Assembly: GCF_905147045.1 (NCBI RefSeq) | Contig: NC_065903.1 | Span: 3,968,001 to 4,032,000, forward strand | Length of the DNA: 64,000 nucleotides | Reading direction: 5' to 3' | DNA from: Nymphalis io | Taxonomy: Eukaryota > Arthropoda > Insecta > Lepidoptera > Nymphalidae | Shown here: one piece after another, positions 48,576 through 61,815 of the stretch | Layout: every line of letters begins with the position of its first letter | Position numbering within the stretch: the stretch's first letter is position 1 | Position numbers and translations under genes: made by a program | The notes under the pieces: generated by a model | Told to the model about the DNA's origin: nothing | The model's input: the letters and a program-made list of their open reading frames with translations, nothing else | The model's database searches: none

Positions 48576-50057
48576 AATAAAAAGTATCTACTTATCGTTT
48601 TAGAAACCTTATGTATGCTAAATGATAGTTAATATATCCACTAACATAGATTTAAAGCTTATAAAAAACACTTTAGATATTTATCTGTAAATAAACATTT
48701 ATTATTATTATTATAAATTGTATGAACGTAAAATGTATATTGAAAATTTTATTCACTGAACTAACTTTATAATGTAAATTTACTGTGCCATTTTCCATGT
48801 TTTAATCATATTCTCAAATAGTAATGTACTTATGATCGAAAATTGATGACAGAAATTCTTTTCACATCATCAAATTTCTTTCAAATTATCTGAGATAGCC
48901 AGTTTGAAATCCAGTAGCAATTATAATTAATAATAAAATTTACGCAAAAGACTGCTCTTGTTCTCTTAAGAATTGAACATTTTTTATATATTATCAAGCA
49001 ACTATAAAATCAAGTCTTTTAATAATATAAATATAATTAATAAGTAGCATATACTTATAATTCATCGTGTAGTTTCTGTAAAAATCACTTATACACAAAC
49101 ATACAAACAGGGGATATCATAGAACCTTTTTGTATTGAAGTCGGATAAAAATGAATAAAATACTCGTCTAAATCAAAATGCAACTTAAACCAGATGTCTT
49201 CGCCAAAGGCATTTCTCGGACGATCAAGATTTTAAGAAAGGCATGCAAAGATACGCTCAGCTATTTCGTGCGTAATATCTTAAGCTTAAGAGCTGAAAGA
49301 GGTTCTATAACGTCAAATGGAAGAAATAAACTTTGTATTCCTGGAAAGTTTCACGAAATGTATGATATTTGGGCAATGCGTTGTTAGCGAAGAGCTTTGA
49401 ATAATGGATGGAAGTTATTACTCTCACGCTTCGCTTTTTATATGTTTTCTTGAAGCTCAAATTTTAGGAATAGACGAGCAAATGCACCGCATTGTACCGT
49501 CACCTTTGTCTACAGTTGCTGGTTATTAAGGAATTAAAGACCAACCCTATAATTTCTAACCGCAATCTACTACGCGATCTAAGATGTGCCTTTAAGGCTT
49601 AGTTACCATTTAACACAGATGCATTTCACGTAGAAAAACAAAGTATTATTGTTAGTATATTTGAGTTCAATTGGTACCTACACGGGCCAAGACAATATAC
49701 ACAGGTTATCGGCTTGTATGTCTTAGTAAAGTTATACTAATTCGATTAACGTTATGAAATTTACATATATTTTATAATATAATATTTAAAGATATAGTCG
49801 ACTATATAAATGACCAATTCTTGTAAATATATAAATTTATTTTGTTTATCTCAGAAATGACACGATTTGGCTCAAATTTTGTGTTCATGTATTCTACTCC
49901 TAAGTATATATAGATGTCTTTCCTGAATATTTTTTTATATAATTATTTATTAGCCAAGCAAAGTTCACTCACCCAGGTACCAGAAAACCAATAAAATAAT
50001 TTAGTGTAAGATATTAATATAGTTTCGTGAATAATATAAAAAAATAATTTTAATATA
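48576..50057. other. AT-rich DNA, no gene seen
   Basis: No recognised element. A 69-codon plus-strand ORF at 49178-49387 has no family features or supporting splice context. Confidence 0.55.
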
Positions 50058-50296
50058 ATAATAATGTCCTCCAGACCGATTTCGGCCACGGCAGACAATT
50101 TTATTTTATACGTTTTTTATTTACGTGCTTTTCGAGGCACGGGAGTGTACACACCTTCAACTTCCAGACTCCGGGCTGCTACTGAGAATTTTCTGACAGA
50201 AAAGCCCAATAACTTTTTATAGGCCCGACTTGGGACTTGAACCCCAGACCTCCGGGTTTGCGGCCTTACATCAAGCCACTAGACCAACGAGGCAAT
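50058..50296 (-). repeat. SINE family C with internal deletion
   Basis: The tail (AATAATGTCCTCCAGACCG) and head (AAGCCACTAGACCAACGAGG, read on plus) are present. About 140 bp of the body is missing after GGCCACGGC. Confidence 0.8.
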
Positions 50297-50726
50297 GAAA
50301 ATTTTAATATATAGTAACGAAGTATATTGTATTCGATCCACGCCGATGCTCTAACAAAGTATGTATGATATAGGAGACGCGACACGCTATGGTTCTCTTC
50401 TTAACAAAAAATGCTACCTCTTATTAATCCGCGTGAAGTTAAAATCAGTAGCTTATATAATATATATATATATATATAATAGGTAAGTTAATATCCGTCA
50501 CGTCGTAACTTTACAGCTGCTTTGGATTTGCTTCCGTTTTCAACATTCAATACAGATTTGGGAAACTCAGTTATTTATCTGCTTTTGACATGAAATTGTT
50601 TGAAAAGTGCAATTTACTCAATATAAATTGCACTTTATTTTTAGCTTCGATATTAAATCATGTTTGTAAATATTTTATTAAATTATTAATTTAATCGAAA
50701 AAATTTATTTTCATAATATCTTGTAT

Positions 50727-50960
50727 TAGAGCTGAGATGGCTCAATAGTTTGAACGAGTGAATTTTAACCGATGGTCGCGGGTTCAAACTCAGACAAGCA
50801 CTACTGCAATTTCATGTATGTGCTCGGCGTGCCTGCGTGCTTCTAATTTCACTGTGATTTATGTGTATCCACCAAACCATATTGGAGTAACGTGGTGGAA
50901 TAAGCTTCAAACCGCCTCCTCCTCAAAGAGGGGGGAGGCCATAGGCCAGCCGTTACATTT
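50727..50960 (+). repeat. SINE family A, degenerate with internal deletion
   Basis: The head GAGCTGAGATGGCTCAATAG and B-box-like GGTTCAAACTC are clear. The centre has lost about 60 bp, and the end (GGGGAGGCCATAGGCC) is recognisable. Confidence 0.7.
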
Positions 50961-51019
50961 TTTATTATTCACTTTTGTGATACTGATATATTCTTTATAA
51001 AAGTTGAGGTTTTCTGCTA

Positions 51020-51905
51020 AAACCCGGTATCTTTGGGTACGCAGACGACAGCACTGTAACGAAGAGATACATATCCGGTCCCCGAGCTAAAGCAGCAGAA
51101 ACTAGTGAGCACAGGAAGGCCTTGGTAGAACACATCAATTTGACATTGGAAGAGGTATCGAATTGGGGTGATGATAACCAAGTCAAATTTAATCCTTCCA
51201 AGACTCAAGCGTGTTTGTTCACCGCCAAGAGGAGTCCATTCCATCTGACTCCGACTTTCCGAAGTGTATCTGTACCCATCACCGACAGTATAGAGCTGCT
51301 AGGAGTTACATTAACATCCAAACTCAACTTTGGACAATACATTGAATCCAAAGCTAAAACTGCTGTCAAAAAACTTGGCATCCTCAATAAGGTCAAGCAG
51401 TACTTCACACCAGAACAGCCTCTGACTCTATATCAAGCCCAAGTCTGATCGTGCATGGAGTTCTGCAGTCATTTATGGGGCGGCTCTGCTATGTACCAGC
51501 TTGAAGCTTTGGATTCAGTGGATCGTCGTGCTAGAAGGCTCATTGGCGACCAGACACTGGTCACAAAACTCCAGACCTTAGAACATCGTCGTAAGGTTGC
51601 CTGTTTGTCGGTAGTCTACAAGATATATTTCGCAGAGTGCGCTCAGGAACTATTTAATTTGGTTCCCCATCACCTTTTTACCATAGAACTGCGAGGCATC
51701 GAAAAGATCTGCACTCGTACGTAGTTGCCGTATTTAAGATACGTACGAAACGATTTGCTTCCTCGTTTCTAATACGTACCGCCAAGGTCTGGAATACCCT
51801 CCCGACCTCCGTTTTCCCCACCACCTACAATGTGGGTACCTTCAAGTCTAGAGTGAATAGGCATCTTCTAGGCAAGCGCGCTTCATCTTAGACTGTATCT
51901 CACTT
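51020..51905 (+). pseudogene. Jockey-type LINE fragment from YADD to C-terminus
   Basis: Starts at LGYADDSTVTKRY and continues through VSNWGDDNQVKFNPSKTQ, LGILNKVKQYFTPEQ and, after a TGA at 51446, FCSHLWGGSAMYQLEALDSV and ECAQELFNLVPHHLF. It is the same family type as the copy at 27310-30890 (both have YADDST and CSHLW). The 5' part is missing, and later frameshifts break the last 50 codons. Confidence 0.82.
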
Positions 51906-51954
51906 TCCATCAGATGTGATAACAGTCAAGCGCTAGCCTATACATTTAAAAAAA

Positions 51955-52120
51955 AGGCGCAGGACAAACGTCTTTACAATATTTCGAGGCACAGGCGAGG
52001 CACCTTCCACTTTCAAACTCCGGGCTGCTATTAAGAATTTTTAATAGAAAAATCCAATAAATTTTATTTTTTCAACCTGGGGTTATACCCAGGACCTTGG
52101 AATTAGGCTTTATATCTATA
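51955..52120 (-). repeat. SINE family C head fragment
   Basis: GGCGCAGGACAAACG, CTCCGGGCTGCTATTAAG and a decayed B-box region. It directly follows the Jockey fragment at 51020-51905. Confidence 0.65.
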
Positions 52121-52387
52121 CTATTATAGATCAACAAGAATGTTACTTTTGTATGAGCTAGTCACCAATATATTATAAATTTCTTAATATTTATGTAAGT
52201 AATACACAAAATGAGTTAATAACTACTGTACTTTTACGGTTCAATACTTATCTGGAGTGTCTTAGTTTGACAGCTTCTAAGTTAAACAATATCTTTTAGA
52301 GTTTTTGTATATATTTATAATACATATATGACATGTACCGTTCCATCTCTTTCTTCTACCTTAAGGTGACTGGAAGAGGTAGCTGTG

Positions 52388-52488
<101 letters not shown>

Positions 52489-52862
52489 AACACGAGGATT
52501 ATTTTTATACAGCGAATTAGCACAAAGGAAGGATTTTACTTCCTAATTTTAATTCCTAAGGTACACAGTGGGTGATAGTTTGCATTAAAATCCTAAATTT
52601 TCAAGAATGAGCATTGGCTATTCTAATTTTTGAAGCCGCGGGTAAATCTTATATCAAACTATTTTTTTAAAAACGTAATGATTTATATTGATAGACTTTT
52701 TTAAAATTGTTATCTAAAATATTAACATCACATTAGTGCTTTATTACCTTTAAATATTATTTAAATTTTGGTATAAGTGAATAAATGGACAAAACTGACG
52801 TCTTTTTGCGTTAGCTTCATTTCGTGACTCAATATACAAAGCGTTGTTCTTGTTTTTTTATT

Positions 52863-53085
52863 GTTGAATAGTTAGGCGGACGAGCATATGGGCCACTTAT
52901 TGATTAGTGGTCACCAACGTCCATAGACATTGGCATTGTAAGTAATGTTAAGCAGTGCTTACATCGCCAATGCCACCAACCTTGGGAACTAAGATGTTAT
53001 GTTCCTTGTTGGCTGCTGGCCGATTCATTCACCATTTAAACCGGAACACAACAATATTAAGTACTGCTGTTTTGCGGTAGAATGT
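52863..53085 (-). repeat. SINE-like family B, 5'-truncated
   Basis: From TGAATAGTTAGGCGGACGAG to TACTGCTGTTTTGCGGTAGA; the terminal 60 bases of the family are missing. Confidence 0.8.
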
Positions 53086-53404
53086 CCGAAAATGATACTT
53101 TACATAAATAACCAAGAAAATTTTACGTGACAAAGTTTGGATTAATGGAATATGTCTGTATATGACCTACTTTGTTAGTTCACAATCCGGCAAACCTAGC
53201 GTGTGTTACGGATCCGTTTTGAATCAAACTGCAGAACTGTCAAGTAAAGTTGCTAATGTATTTATATGTCGCGAGTAACTTGCTTCGTTAATCATTGAAA
53301 TTAACTGGTGAATACTTGACAGAAATGGATTAAATCGGAAGGAATATTTTGGGAATATAAATTATTTTGGTAATAAACATACATGTGAGTACGGCTTAAA
53401 AAAA

Positions 53405-53945
53405 GCAAAAGTAAATGTGCCACTGCCGGACTAAGGCCTGTCCTTTAAATAAAAAATATGGAGCTTATTCCACCACGCTACTTCACGTTAGTGGATACAT
53501 GATCATGTTCTGACATACTTTGACCACGATGGCCAATCTCAAGAGAGACTAGCCAAATGCGCAGGGCATATAGTGCACAAGTGTGTGTGCAAACACAGGT
53601 GCACCGTCTATTCCGTCAGTCTCATAATGATGGGAACGAATTGAGTCGACGTGCTTTCTGAGGCACATCAGTATGTACACGCCTGACTTCCAGCTTAGGG
53701 GGCTACTGAGAAATTTTCGATACCATCGGTTCTAGATCGGATGGTTTCGGTAACTAGATCAACAAGGCAAGTCATGCAGGTAGATACTTTCATATATGGC
53801 AGATTTTCATTAGTCACATACAGGTTACCTCACGATGTTTTTCTTCACTGCCAAACACATGATATGAATTATAAACAAAGAATTTGAAAATTCAGCGGAG
53901 CTTGCCCGGTTTTTACCAATCTTCGGTTAATATAGATGCGCTCCA
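53405..53945 (-). repeat. SINE family A split by a SINE family C copy
   Basis: Family A tail and body are at 53405-53508 and its head is at 53785-53945, both minus. Family C occupies 53522-53770. GTGGATAC and GTAGATAC next to the breakpoints may be an imperfect duplication. Confidence 0.7.
53522..53770 (-). repeat. SINE family C inside SINE family A
   Basis: Body and head recognisable, from ATGGCCAATCTCAAGAGAGA to the decayed head at GATCAACAAGGCAAG (both read on plus). It interrupts the family A copy at 53405-53945. Confidence 0.72.
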
Positions 53946-54049
53946 ACTCGGCTTATGTGACTTATTTACTATTTATTTAATACCAGTTTTAATGAAAAAA
54001 TATTTTGTATCAAAGTTCAAGTGTAAAACCAAGGACTATAAGGATTTTA

Positions 54050-54122
54050 TTCGAGGCACGGGAATGAAATTGCAACAGACTTCGAGACTCCGGGCCGCTA
54101 CTGAGAAATTCTCGAGGGAAAA
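54050..54122 (-). repeat. SINE family C short fragment
   Basis: TTCGAGGCACGGGAATG and GACTCCGGGCCGCTACTGAG match the middle of the family. No ends preserved. Confidence 0.6.
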
Positions 54123-54443
54123 AAATTACAATTTGTAAAGAAATTGTAAGCATTAATTAATCAGCTAAATAAAGTTGGAAAACTTGCTTATGATAAAGAA
54201 AAAAAATTTTGACAATATCATAATTTTAACTTGTAATGCTACATAATACAAATTTTTAATAAAATTTCTCTCAACATTAAAGGATTTTACCCTCCGAGCT
54301 CATAATCTCCTCTAAGCTTTAATAGCTACAATAATCAGCAGTGTTCTTATTCAAAATAAACAGCTTTATCTGTTTCTTTTCAATATAATTATGTTACTAT
54401 CATTTAATGTTCGAATTAAAAGTAAAGTAAATAATAAATAAAT

Positions 54444-54570
54444 GAAAGCCTGTAAATGTCCCTTGGCGGAAAATAAGACCTTCCTATGATGAATAAGTTT
54501 GGAATTTATTCCATCACGCTGCTATATAATACAGGTTGTTGGATAAACATTTGACAGATTTTAATTTCAT
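54444..54570 (-). repeat. SINE family A, degenerate 3' part
   Basis: GCCTGTAAATGTCCC and CACGCTGCT are recognisable; the rest is diverged and the tRNA-like head is absent. Confidence 0.6.
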
Positions 54571-54917
54571 GCAATTTAAAATATGTTGTATTACTATTTT
54601 GAGAATATGTGATTGCGTGGCATCCATTTTACGATCATGCATAATTTCAAAGCGTACCATTGCTTTAGAATAATTATCACAGAAATTAAGAACATTTTTA
54701 TAAGCAAAAATTAATCTATGGTTTTATTTTAATTAAGCTATTAAGCCTAAAAATACGTTAAATATTAATTACATTTAAGATTACGTAAATGTAATGAGTT
54801 TGTTTAGATTATTCAGTTTCTTTTGATATTTAAATATTATGTACCTAAGTGAACAGTATTTTTATTATTATCAGACACCGTCTAAAATTAAACAGCAATA
54901 TTTAGTATTTTTGTCTT

Positions 54918-55025
54918 CCAGTTTGAGGGGAGAGTGAGCCAGTGTAACTACAGAGACAAGACAATATCGGTGAAGGTAAAAATCTACCATCAGGCGACCC
55001 TTGTGCTCGTCCGCCTACGTATTTT
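54918..55025 (+). repeat. SINE-like family B, fragment
   Basis: GTTTGAGGGGAGAGTGAGCC, then a large internal deletion, then CATCAGGCGACCCTTGTGC and the TATTTTATATATAAAAA end. Confidence 0.7.
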
Positions 55026-58000
55026 ATATATAAAAATAAATATTAATTTTGATAAATATTAATACTGAACGAATTTCAGAAAGTGACAGTTAGTCAACCA
55101 ATTTCGATAAAAAAATACGTGATTTTGCCCAAATATCCATAAATATAACACAGCTTTAATTATTTAAATCGATTGTAACATTATAGAGAAAAAAAAGTTC
55201 AATAATGACAGTCAGACAGACAGATAAACATGTATTTTGAAAAAACAGTATATATTGTTTTGTTTTGCCCGATTTTATAAAAAAATGGTTAATATATGGG
55301 TGAACCATCTGGGGATCCTACTCGATATAACGTAACTCAATAGAATAACGGCTAAATCATTCAAATCGGTTTAGCTGTTATCGAGTAATCTATAAAAATA
55401 TATAACAAAATCAAACGCGTAAATCATAAAACACGTTCCATTGTTTGGAGTTGGTAAATCAAATGTTATGCAATGTTAAATAATTTCGCGTTTATTTAAA
55501 ATCAATTTAGTCAAGAAAATACATATGTCTCTTAATTTAACACATCAAAGGTAAATACATATTTGAATAGAGCAAATAGTGGATTGCCCACACTACTAAC
55601 TCAGTGTGAAATATGAGGGACGTGCAAGATTACGATAAGGATTTTAGCTCTGTAAATCATCGGATTTTCCGCTTGAGAATTGAGGCAAATTTAAGGATCT
55701 TGAGTCCTCTATTCTCCTTCGTGTGGAGGCATGCGACGTCTTTTGCTATCGCAAAGCGCTATTCCACTTTAGAATAACAGAAATTTAAGTTTAGGGATTA
55801 GTTAAGACTCTTTCTCGTAAGCGACAACTGTACGATCGGCTTGTTATATCGTTTTATATCGCTGCTTTAAAGAAAAGAAGGTTGAGTATAGATATTACAT
55901 ATGATAATATATTTTGGATCCCATGTTTGTAAACACTTCTAACAAAGTAGATATTACTGAATATATTTTGGTTATAATTTAATTCTGCTTTTTCAAACAA
56001 ATCGTCTTTATGAGTTCATCATACGAGAACCCATTTCAATCAAAAGTTTTCTTACATAAAAATACTTTTTATGGTTCTAAGGATATGCCTACTTTGATAT
56101 ACGTTCAATAGAATTAAAAACGTACCCATTATTAGTTAGACAGATTCATTTTCATTTCCTGGGATTCATGTGACGTCCTGTTTTTTTAATCAGAAATCTG
56201 GCTGTTGTAAGTAGTCAGAGATAGCTTTCTAATTGATTTACAGACAAACAATCTTTGATATTGGCTGGCAATAAAAAAAAGAATTAACATATAAAATAGT
56301 TAAGAACATATGATCGATCCCTCTAAATGTGTATTATAAATTAAATAAATTACGATCTTTTCATAAAAATATCAATCAATAAATGAACAATTTATCCGAA
56401 TTAACAATTTATCAGAATATAAGGATATATTATCAATAGCTTTCACTATATTTAAGAACATTGACTCACACACATAAATGCTTATAATATTTTGATTAGT
56501 TTTTGATAGCATATTTAGTTATTAAAAAAGCTAACGCTGGGATCAGAACATTTATACATGTGTCTCGACTTGTAAAGAAATAATAACCAAGTAATAATAT
56601 CAAACATTTGTCAAACTTAAACTCCTATTAGCGACTCGTTGCGTAAATATGGCTACCATAAATTGTACCAACTGCTGCCGAATTTGTTTAAACCATAATT
56701 TTACTAGCACGTGTTGCAAGATCGTGTAACGTTAGCATAATGAAGTAATAATGTCTGATATAGTGGCGAATATTTGAATGTTTAGAGTCATGTTTTGCGG
56801 ACGTTACATTTTATCATATAATATGATAAAACCTTTTCATAGCGTTTTTTATATGGAGATAGCATTCGTTCTTTTAATTTCTACGTTGGAATAAATATTT
56901 CCACACATAGCCATCTGACACCAAACTAAGCAGAGCTTATATTATGGAAACCAGGCAACTGATACATTACATATACTACTTTTCTTTTGTAAATACATAC
57001 TTATATAGATAACTACACCCAGACTCAGGACAAACAGACATGTTCATGCAAACAAATGTCTGTCCTGGGTGGGAATCGAACCCACAACCTTCGGCGTGAA
57101 AGGCAAGTATCTACCAACTACGCCCACCGGCCCGTCGTATTATGCAATAAGAAAATTTCGATACTAATGACAATATGGGTTTGACAAAATTGGTATTTTA
57201 CTTTTTATAATGTTATCTTGTAGTCTTCACAGACGTGTTATCTGAGTTTTTTGTTGTATCTTCCTTTTAGTTTATAGTTTGGTAATTTATTCATTCCCAG
57301 GTAGCAATACAATTAAAATTATTGCAATTTATTTTTATTATTATTTTTTTTGTACATCTTGTTTTGTTTTATTAGTGATTAAATCTTCCAACTCTATGGC
57401 TATATAATATTTATCATTGCTTTTCAAAAATTAATCATCTTGAACTTACAAGAGGTACAATATGTTTATCTATTAACTATTACTAGGTTAATCTAGGTAG
57501 AATAGAAATTCCGAACCAGCAGTAGTTTTACATTTCATTCAAGTATTATTCAAAATTATTCAGAAAGCTCTGCACCTATGCACTCTTGAATCTATATTTT
57601 ATTTACGATTTTCTTATTTATTATGCTAATATTGAAAGATTAAAATATTTGTAGTACTGATCGTTTTTGATTTATTAAAAAACAAAGCAATTTGAATCAA
57701 TATATAGGACAATAAGCCTTTAAGTACTGGGAAGGCTAGTAATTACCTATTAAAATTTTATATCATCATTTCAATCATGATATATTTTAAATTCATTTCA
57801 TAAAAAATATGTTACCTACAATGTATAATCTTAATTATAGTTTTACAGTGAAACGAATTTTTCATAAATTCAAAAATCGAAAACGTTTTACAAATAATAT
57901 AATTATAATATATACATTTTATAATAATATAATTTTAATATATACATTTTATATTTATTAATAATTTTTAAGCGAGTTGATAATATCTATCAATGAATAT

Positions 58001-58694
58001 TAATATAAAATATTTATTCGTATCGTTATTTGTTTACGGACGTTTTGTGTAACGGTCAACGCACTGATCGTTTTTAAACGTTATTCATGGCAACTTATGC
58101 ATGCAATTGAAAGTTATTACATTTTCATATTTCTTGACTCACGTACGTATTGTGAGTATCATTGAACGCTTTCATAACGCAAATTTATTTATGTATCTAT
58201 CTCTTTTCAACCGACTTCACGAAACGGAGATGGTTATATGTTTGACATGTATATTATATTATGTATTTCTCCAATGAATCGAAAGCTTTATTCTATTGAG
58301 TTATGTCCGCTATATTCTCTATTTGGATTCTTCGCTTTGGCTTTAAAAATTAGGAAGTAAAAGTTTGGAGAAAAAAGGTGGTTTAGTAGAGGCTTGGTTT
58401 CTGATAATTGTAATACCACAATATACCGTTTTCGAGAAAAAAATATAAAAATATGTTAACTCATAAATGGGTACAACTTGCAAAACAGTCCATAATATCA
58501 CTGCGAGAGCAGGACTATTTTGTAGAAGTGCGACAAGGATACAAAATGCAAGACTGTGGGAAATATTTAATTTTAATGTTTACCAAATGTGTCAATGTTA
58601 TGAATAAATTTGTTTATTTATTACTATAAGAACTCTTTTCGTTTACACCCTTATAATGTTGTAAGTCAGCTTAAAGTACGCTTTTGATGTTTGT
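55026..58694. other. AT-rich DNA, one SINE only
   Basis: Only SINE family D at 56985-57135 is supported. A few words near 55620-55700 (DFSSVNHRI) could be a tiny RT relic but are too short to call. Confidence 0.5.
56985..57135 (-). repeat. tRNA-derived SINE family D
   Basis: The minus strand reads GGCGTAGTTGGTAGATACTT (A box) and GTGGGTTCGATTCCCACC (B box with a perfect T-arm stem), then a short unrelated body ending near a run of A. The anticodon arm is tRNA-like but the 5'/3' acceptor ends do not pair, so it is a SINE head and not a working tRNA gene. Confidence 0.72.
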
Positions 58695-58708
58695 ATACTT
58701 GTTCTTTA

Positions 58709-59011
58709 TAAATCCGAGATGGCCTAGTGGTAAGAACGCGTGAATCTTAACCGATGATAGTGGGCCAAACCCGGGCAAGCACCACTGAATTTTCATGTTC
58801 TTAATTTGTGATTATAATTCATCTCGTACTTGACGGTGAAGGAAATCATCGTGAGGAAGCCTGCATGTATTTATTTTCACTGAAATTCTGTTACATGTGT
58901 ATTCAACCAATCCGCATTGGAGCAGCGTGGTGCAATAAGCTGCAAAACCTCGTCCTCAAAAAGGGAGAGGAGGCCTTAGCCCAGCAATGGGACATTCACG
59001 GGCTGTTACTG
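58709..59011 (+). repeat. tRNA-derived SINE family A, full length
   Basis: Same family as 9783-10085 and the same length, with A-box-like GATGGCCTAGTGG and a degraded B box. Flanked by ATACTTGTTCTTTA at 58695-58708 and 59012-59025, a perfect 14-bp duplication. Confidence 0.9.
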
Positions 59012-59912
59012 ATACTTGTTCTTTAAATTATATCTTTTATTAATTGTTTAGGAGATTTCTCAAAAGTAAAACCCAAAAATCATTTAACGGTCTAACCAAC
59101 GAGGCAGAACTTTATGTATTATCTATGTATATGTTAAAACTGACACAAGCTGACTAAGACAACTTCGATTCCCAGTGGTTTTAAGCCTATTGCGATTCAA
59201 AATTATCAATTACTCTATTTTTTAATATAATTTATAAATAATTAAATAAATATGTATATAGAAAATCACGAAAAATATGTGAAGATTTGTAGTTTTCTTA
59301 TGAATGAAAAATAAAAAAAATTATATACCATTCACGTCTTAAAAGACGTATCTCTATGCCACTTCTGCTAAAAGATTATAACCCGTCCTCTCGTTCCGTA
59401 AATCATTAAATTGAAATAAACTAAAAAAAAACCCTGATAATGCTTCAGGAAAATTCTAGAAATATATTCTAAGGAAAAAAATAATTGACTATTCGAATAT
59501 AAGAGAATAATTAAGTTACAACATCAATTACCTAACAATACGATACTTTACGTTGTGTTTCGTTTTAGTTGAGCGATCATCAAAGGAATTCCAATTTTAT
59601 ATCTTTTCCGTTCCTTTTTCTTATTTGTGGTTCTGCTTTGAATGGGACAATATTACGTACAATCTGTGCGCTTCAAATTCAACAGATGCATGTTTGAAGT
59701 TCGGTTTGATTTTAAAAATAACGTCGCATTTCGACTTAAAGTCTCCTCGAAACCATTCTTAAATCAATGTTGTTTTCTTAGGTGTATTTATTTGTATAGC
59801 ATAATAGCTTTATTTGTTTCAAATCATTTTTATATGACATCTACTGACTCGATGGAGGGTTAGGGCGACTCGTATGACATGGAGGCGAACGGTGTGGTGT
59901 GACGGTGATCTA

Positions 59913-59916
<4 letters not shown>

Positions 59917-59951
<35 letters not shown>
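59917..59951. repeat. AT microsatellite abutting a family B repeat
   Basis: About 17 TA units ending exactly where the tail of the family B copy at 59953 begins. Confidence 0.9.
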
Positions 59952-59952
<1 letters not shown>

Positions 59953-59955
<3 letters not shown>

Positions 59956-60235
59956 AATAGGAAGGCGGACGAGCATATGGGCCACCTGATGGTAAGTGGT
60001 CACCAACACCCATAGACATTGTCATTGTAAGAAATGCTACCATCGCTTACATCACCAATGCGCCACCAACCTTGGGAACTAAGATGTTATGTCCCTTGTG
60101 CCTGTAATTACACTGGCTCACTCACCCTTCAAACCGGAACACAACAATACCAAGTACTGCTGTTTTGCGGTAGAATATCTGATGAGTGGGTGGTACCTAC
60201 CCAGGCGAGCTTGCACAAAGCTCTACCACCAATAA
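59953..60235 (-). repeat. SINE-like family B, full length beside an AT microsatellite
   Basis: Tail side joins the TA repeat at 59917-59951 directly, and the copy is complete to AGCTCTACCACCAATAA. Little diverged. Confidence 0.87.
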
Positions 60236-61299
60236 AAATTCTATTCCTTCATTCTAATAATACGTATATCTCAATATTTATATGTCATCATTTTGTTGTA
60301 AGAAAAATACCATTTTGTTTTTGTTTTTCTAAGTATTCGAGTTCACGATTTATTTCACGATGATGTAGTATAAATAATAAAAAAATATTGTATTTATTTT
60401 GATGTTTATATTATATGAACGATATTATTATATTTTTAAATAATTTTTTAATTACTTCTCAGCAAGTGTTTAAATATTTGTGTATGTGCAGGCAAATTTT
60501 TGATGCCGTTTTTTATTACAAGCTTAAATAAAAGTTTGGTTGAATTTATAAAGTTAGTTATTAAGTTGGTTCCTTGCTTACGTAATAATGTCTGACTTTA
60601 ACTTGGGCGTATCTTAACAAATTGTATGGCTAAGTTAAAACTCACGTACGGTGGGATGAAACTTAAGCAATGTCCACATACCTACAAAGTTCCAACTATT
60701 TGAAAGCTTTAAGGGATAGGATGTGACGATTTTTTGCAACCCTAAATAGAACCGCGACGGCTCAGTTGTTAGAATACATAAATCTAAAACGAAGCCTTAC
60801 CACCAAGGCTATAAATATTTAACTCCATACCTACAATTAATATAATAATATTTATATACAGATGATATTTTTATTGAAATAAGTACGCGATTATCAAAAT
60901 GAGATAAAGAAATGTTCATTACACCCTAATTATTATCAATTATGTTCGAACTAATAATAAAATAAAATATAATATTTATTTTTATATTATAGTAAAAAAC
61001 TACTTAATCGAAGATCCGACTCGACAAAAATATTAAATTAGTATTCAAAAAATTTAAAACTCAAATATATATTTCATCTTTCTGAGATGCAGATAAGCTT
61101 AGCTTTATCTTAAAACAAAGCTCTTCAATTGTACGTATACGATAAAGTAAGACACTTTAGACACTAAGTCTGCAACTGTATGTAGTACAATCTATTTCAG
61201 AAATGACAAAGACGTTTGATGAGAGTGTACTTGTATTCTGTCTAATTTGCAGTTAATTTTCAAGGTCAAAGTTATGTTTTTCAAAAAGTATATTGAAAT
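60236..61299. other. AT-rich DNA, no gene seen
   Basis: No supported feature between the family B copy and the family C copy. Confidence 0.6.
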
Positions 61300-61310
61300 A
61301 TGGATATGAT

Positions 61311-61690
61311 AATAATAATAATAATAATAATGTCCTCCAGACCGATTTCGGCCACGGCGGCCAATCTCAAGAGAGATTAGCCAACTACACAGGAGATATT
61401 ATAGTGCACAAGTGTGTGCACAAACATAGGTGCACTCTCTATTCCCTAACTCTCATAATCCGATGGGGCGGCAATCCGACACGACCGGAAAGAATTCAGG
61501 CGCAGGACCAACGGCTTTACGTGCTTTCCGAGGCACGGGAGTGTACACACTTCCAACTTCCAGACTCCGGGCTGCTATTGAGAATTTTCTGACAGAAAAA
61601 CCCAATAACTTTTTATCCCGACCTGGAAATTGAACCCAGGACCTCCGGGTCTGCGGCCTTATATCAAGCCACTAGACCAACGAGGCAGTC
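61311..61690 (-). repeat. tRNA-derived SINE family C, full length
   Basis: 380 bp. The minus strand starts TGCCTCGTTGGTCTAGTGGC (A box) and carries GGTTCAATTTCC (B box), a long body, and an ATT-type microsatellite tail. Flanked by ATGGATATGAT at 61300-61310 and 61691-61701. Confidence 0.9.
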
Positions 61691-61698
61691 ATGGATAT

Positions 61699-61815
61699 GA
61701 TGGTAAGTGTTCAACTATAGACATTGGCGCTGTAAGAAAAACATTCCTTAAATCGTCAATGAGCCTACCACCTTGGGAACTGGGAAGTGATGTACCTTGG
61801 GGTAAGTAACTACAG
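61699..61815 (-). repeat. SINE-like family B, diverged fragment
   Basis: GATGGTAAGTGTTCAACTAT, CATTGGCGCTGTAAGAAA and ACCACCTTGGGAACTGGG. It directly adjoins the family C copy at 61311-61690. Confidence 0.65.

Noticed and set aside
55600..55800. A reverse-transcriptase relic (DFSSVNHRI-like words)
   Set aside because: Only about ten residues are suggestive and no second motif supports it.
57060..57135. A tRNA gene on the minus strand
   Set aside because: The A and B boxes and the T arm look good, but the acceptor ends do not pair and a SINE body follows, so it was called a tRNA-derived SINE.
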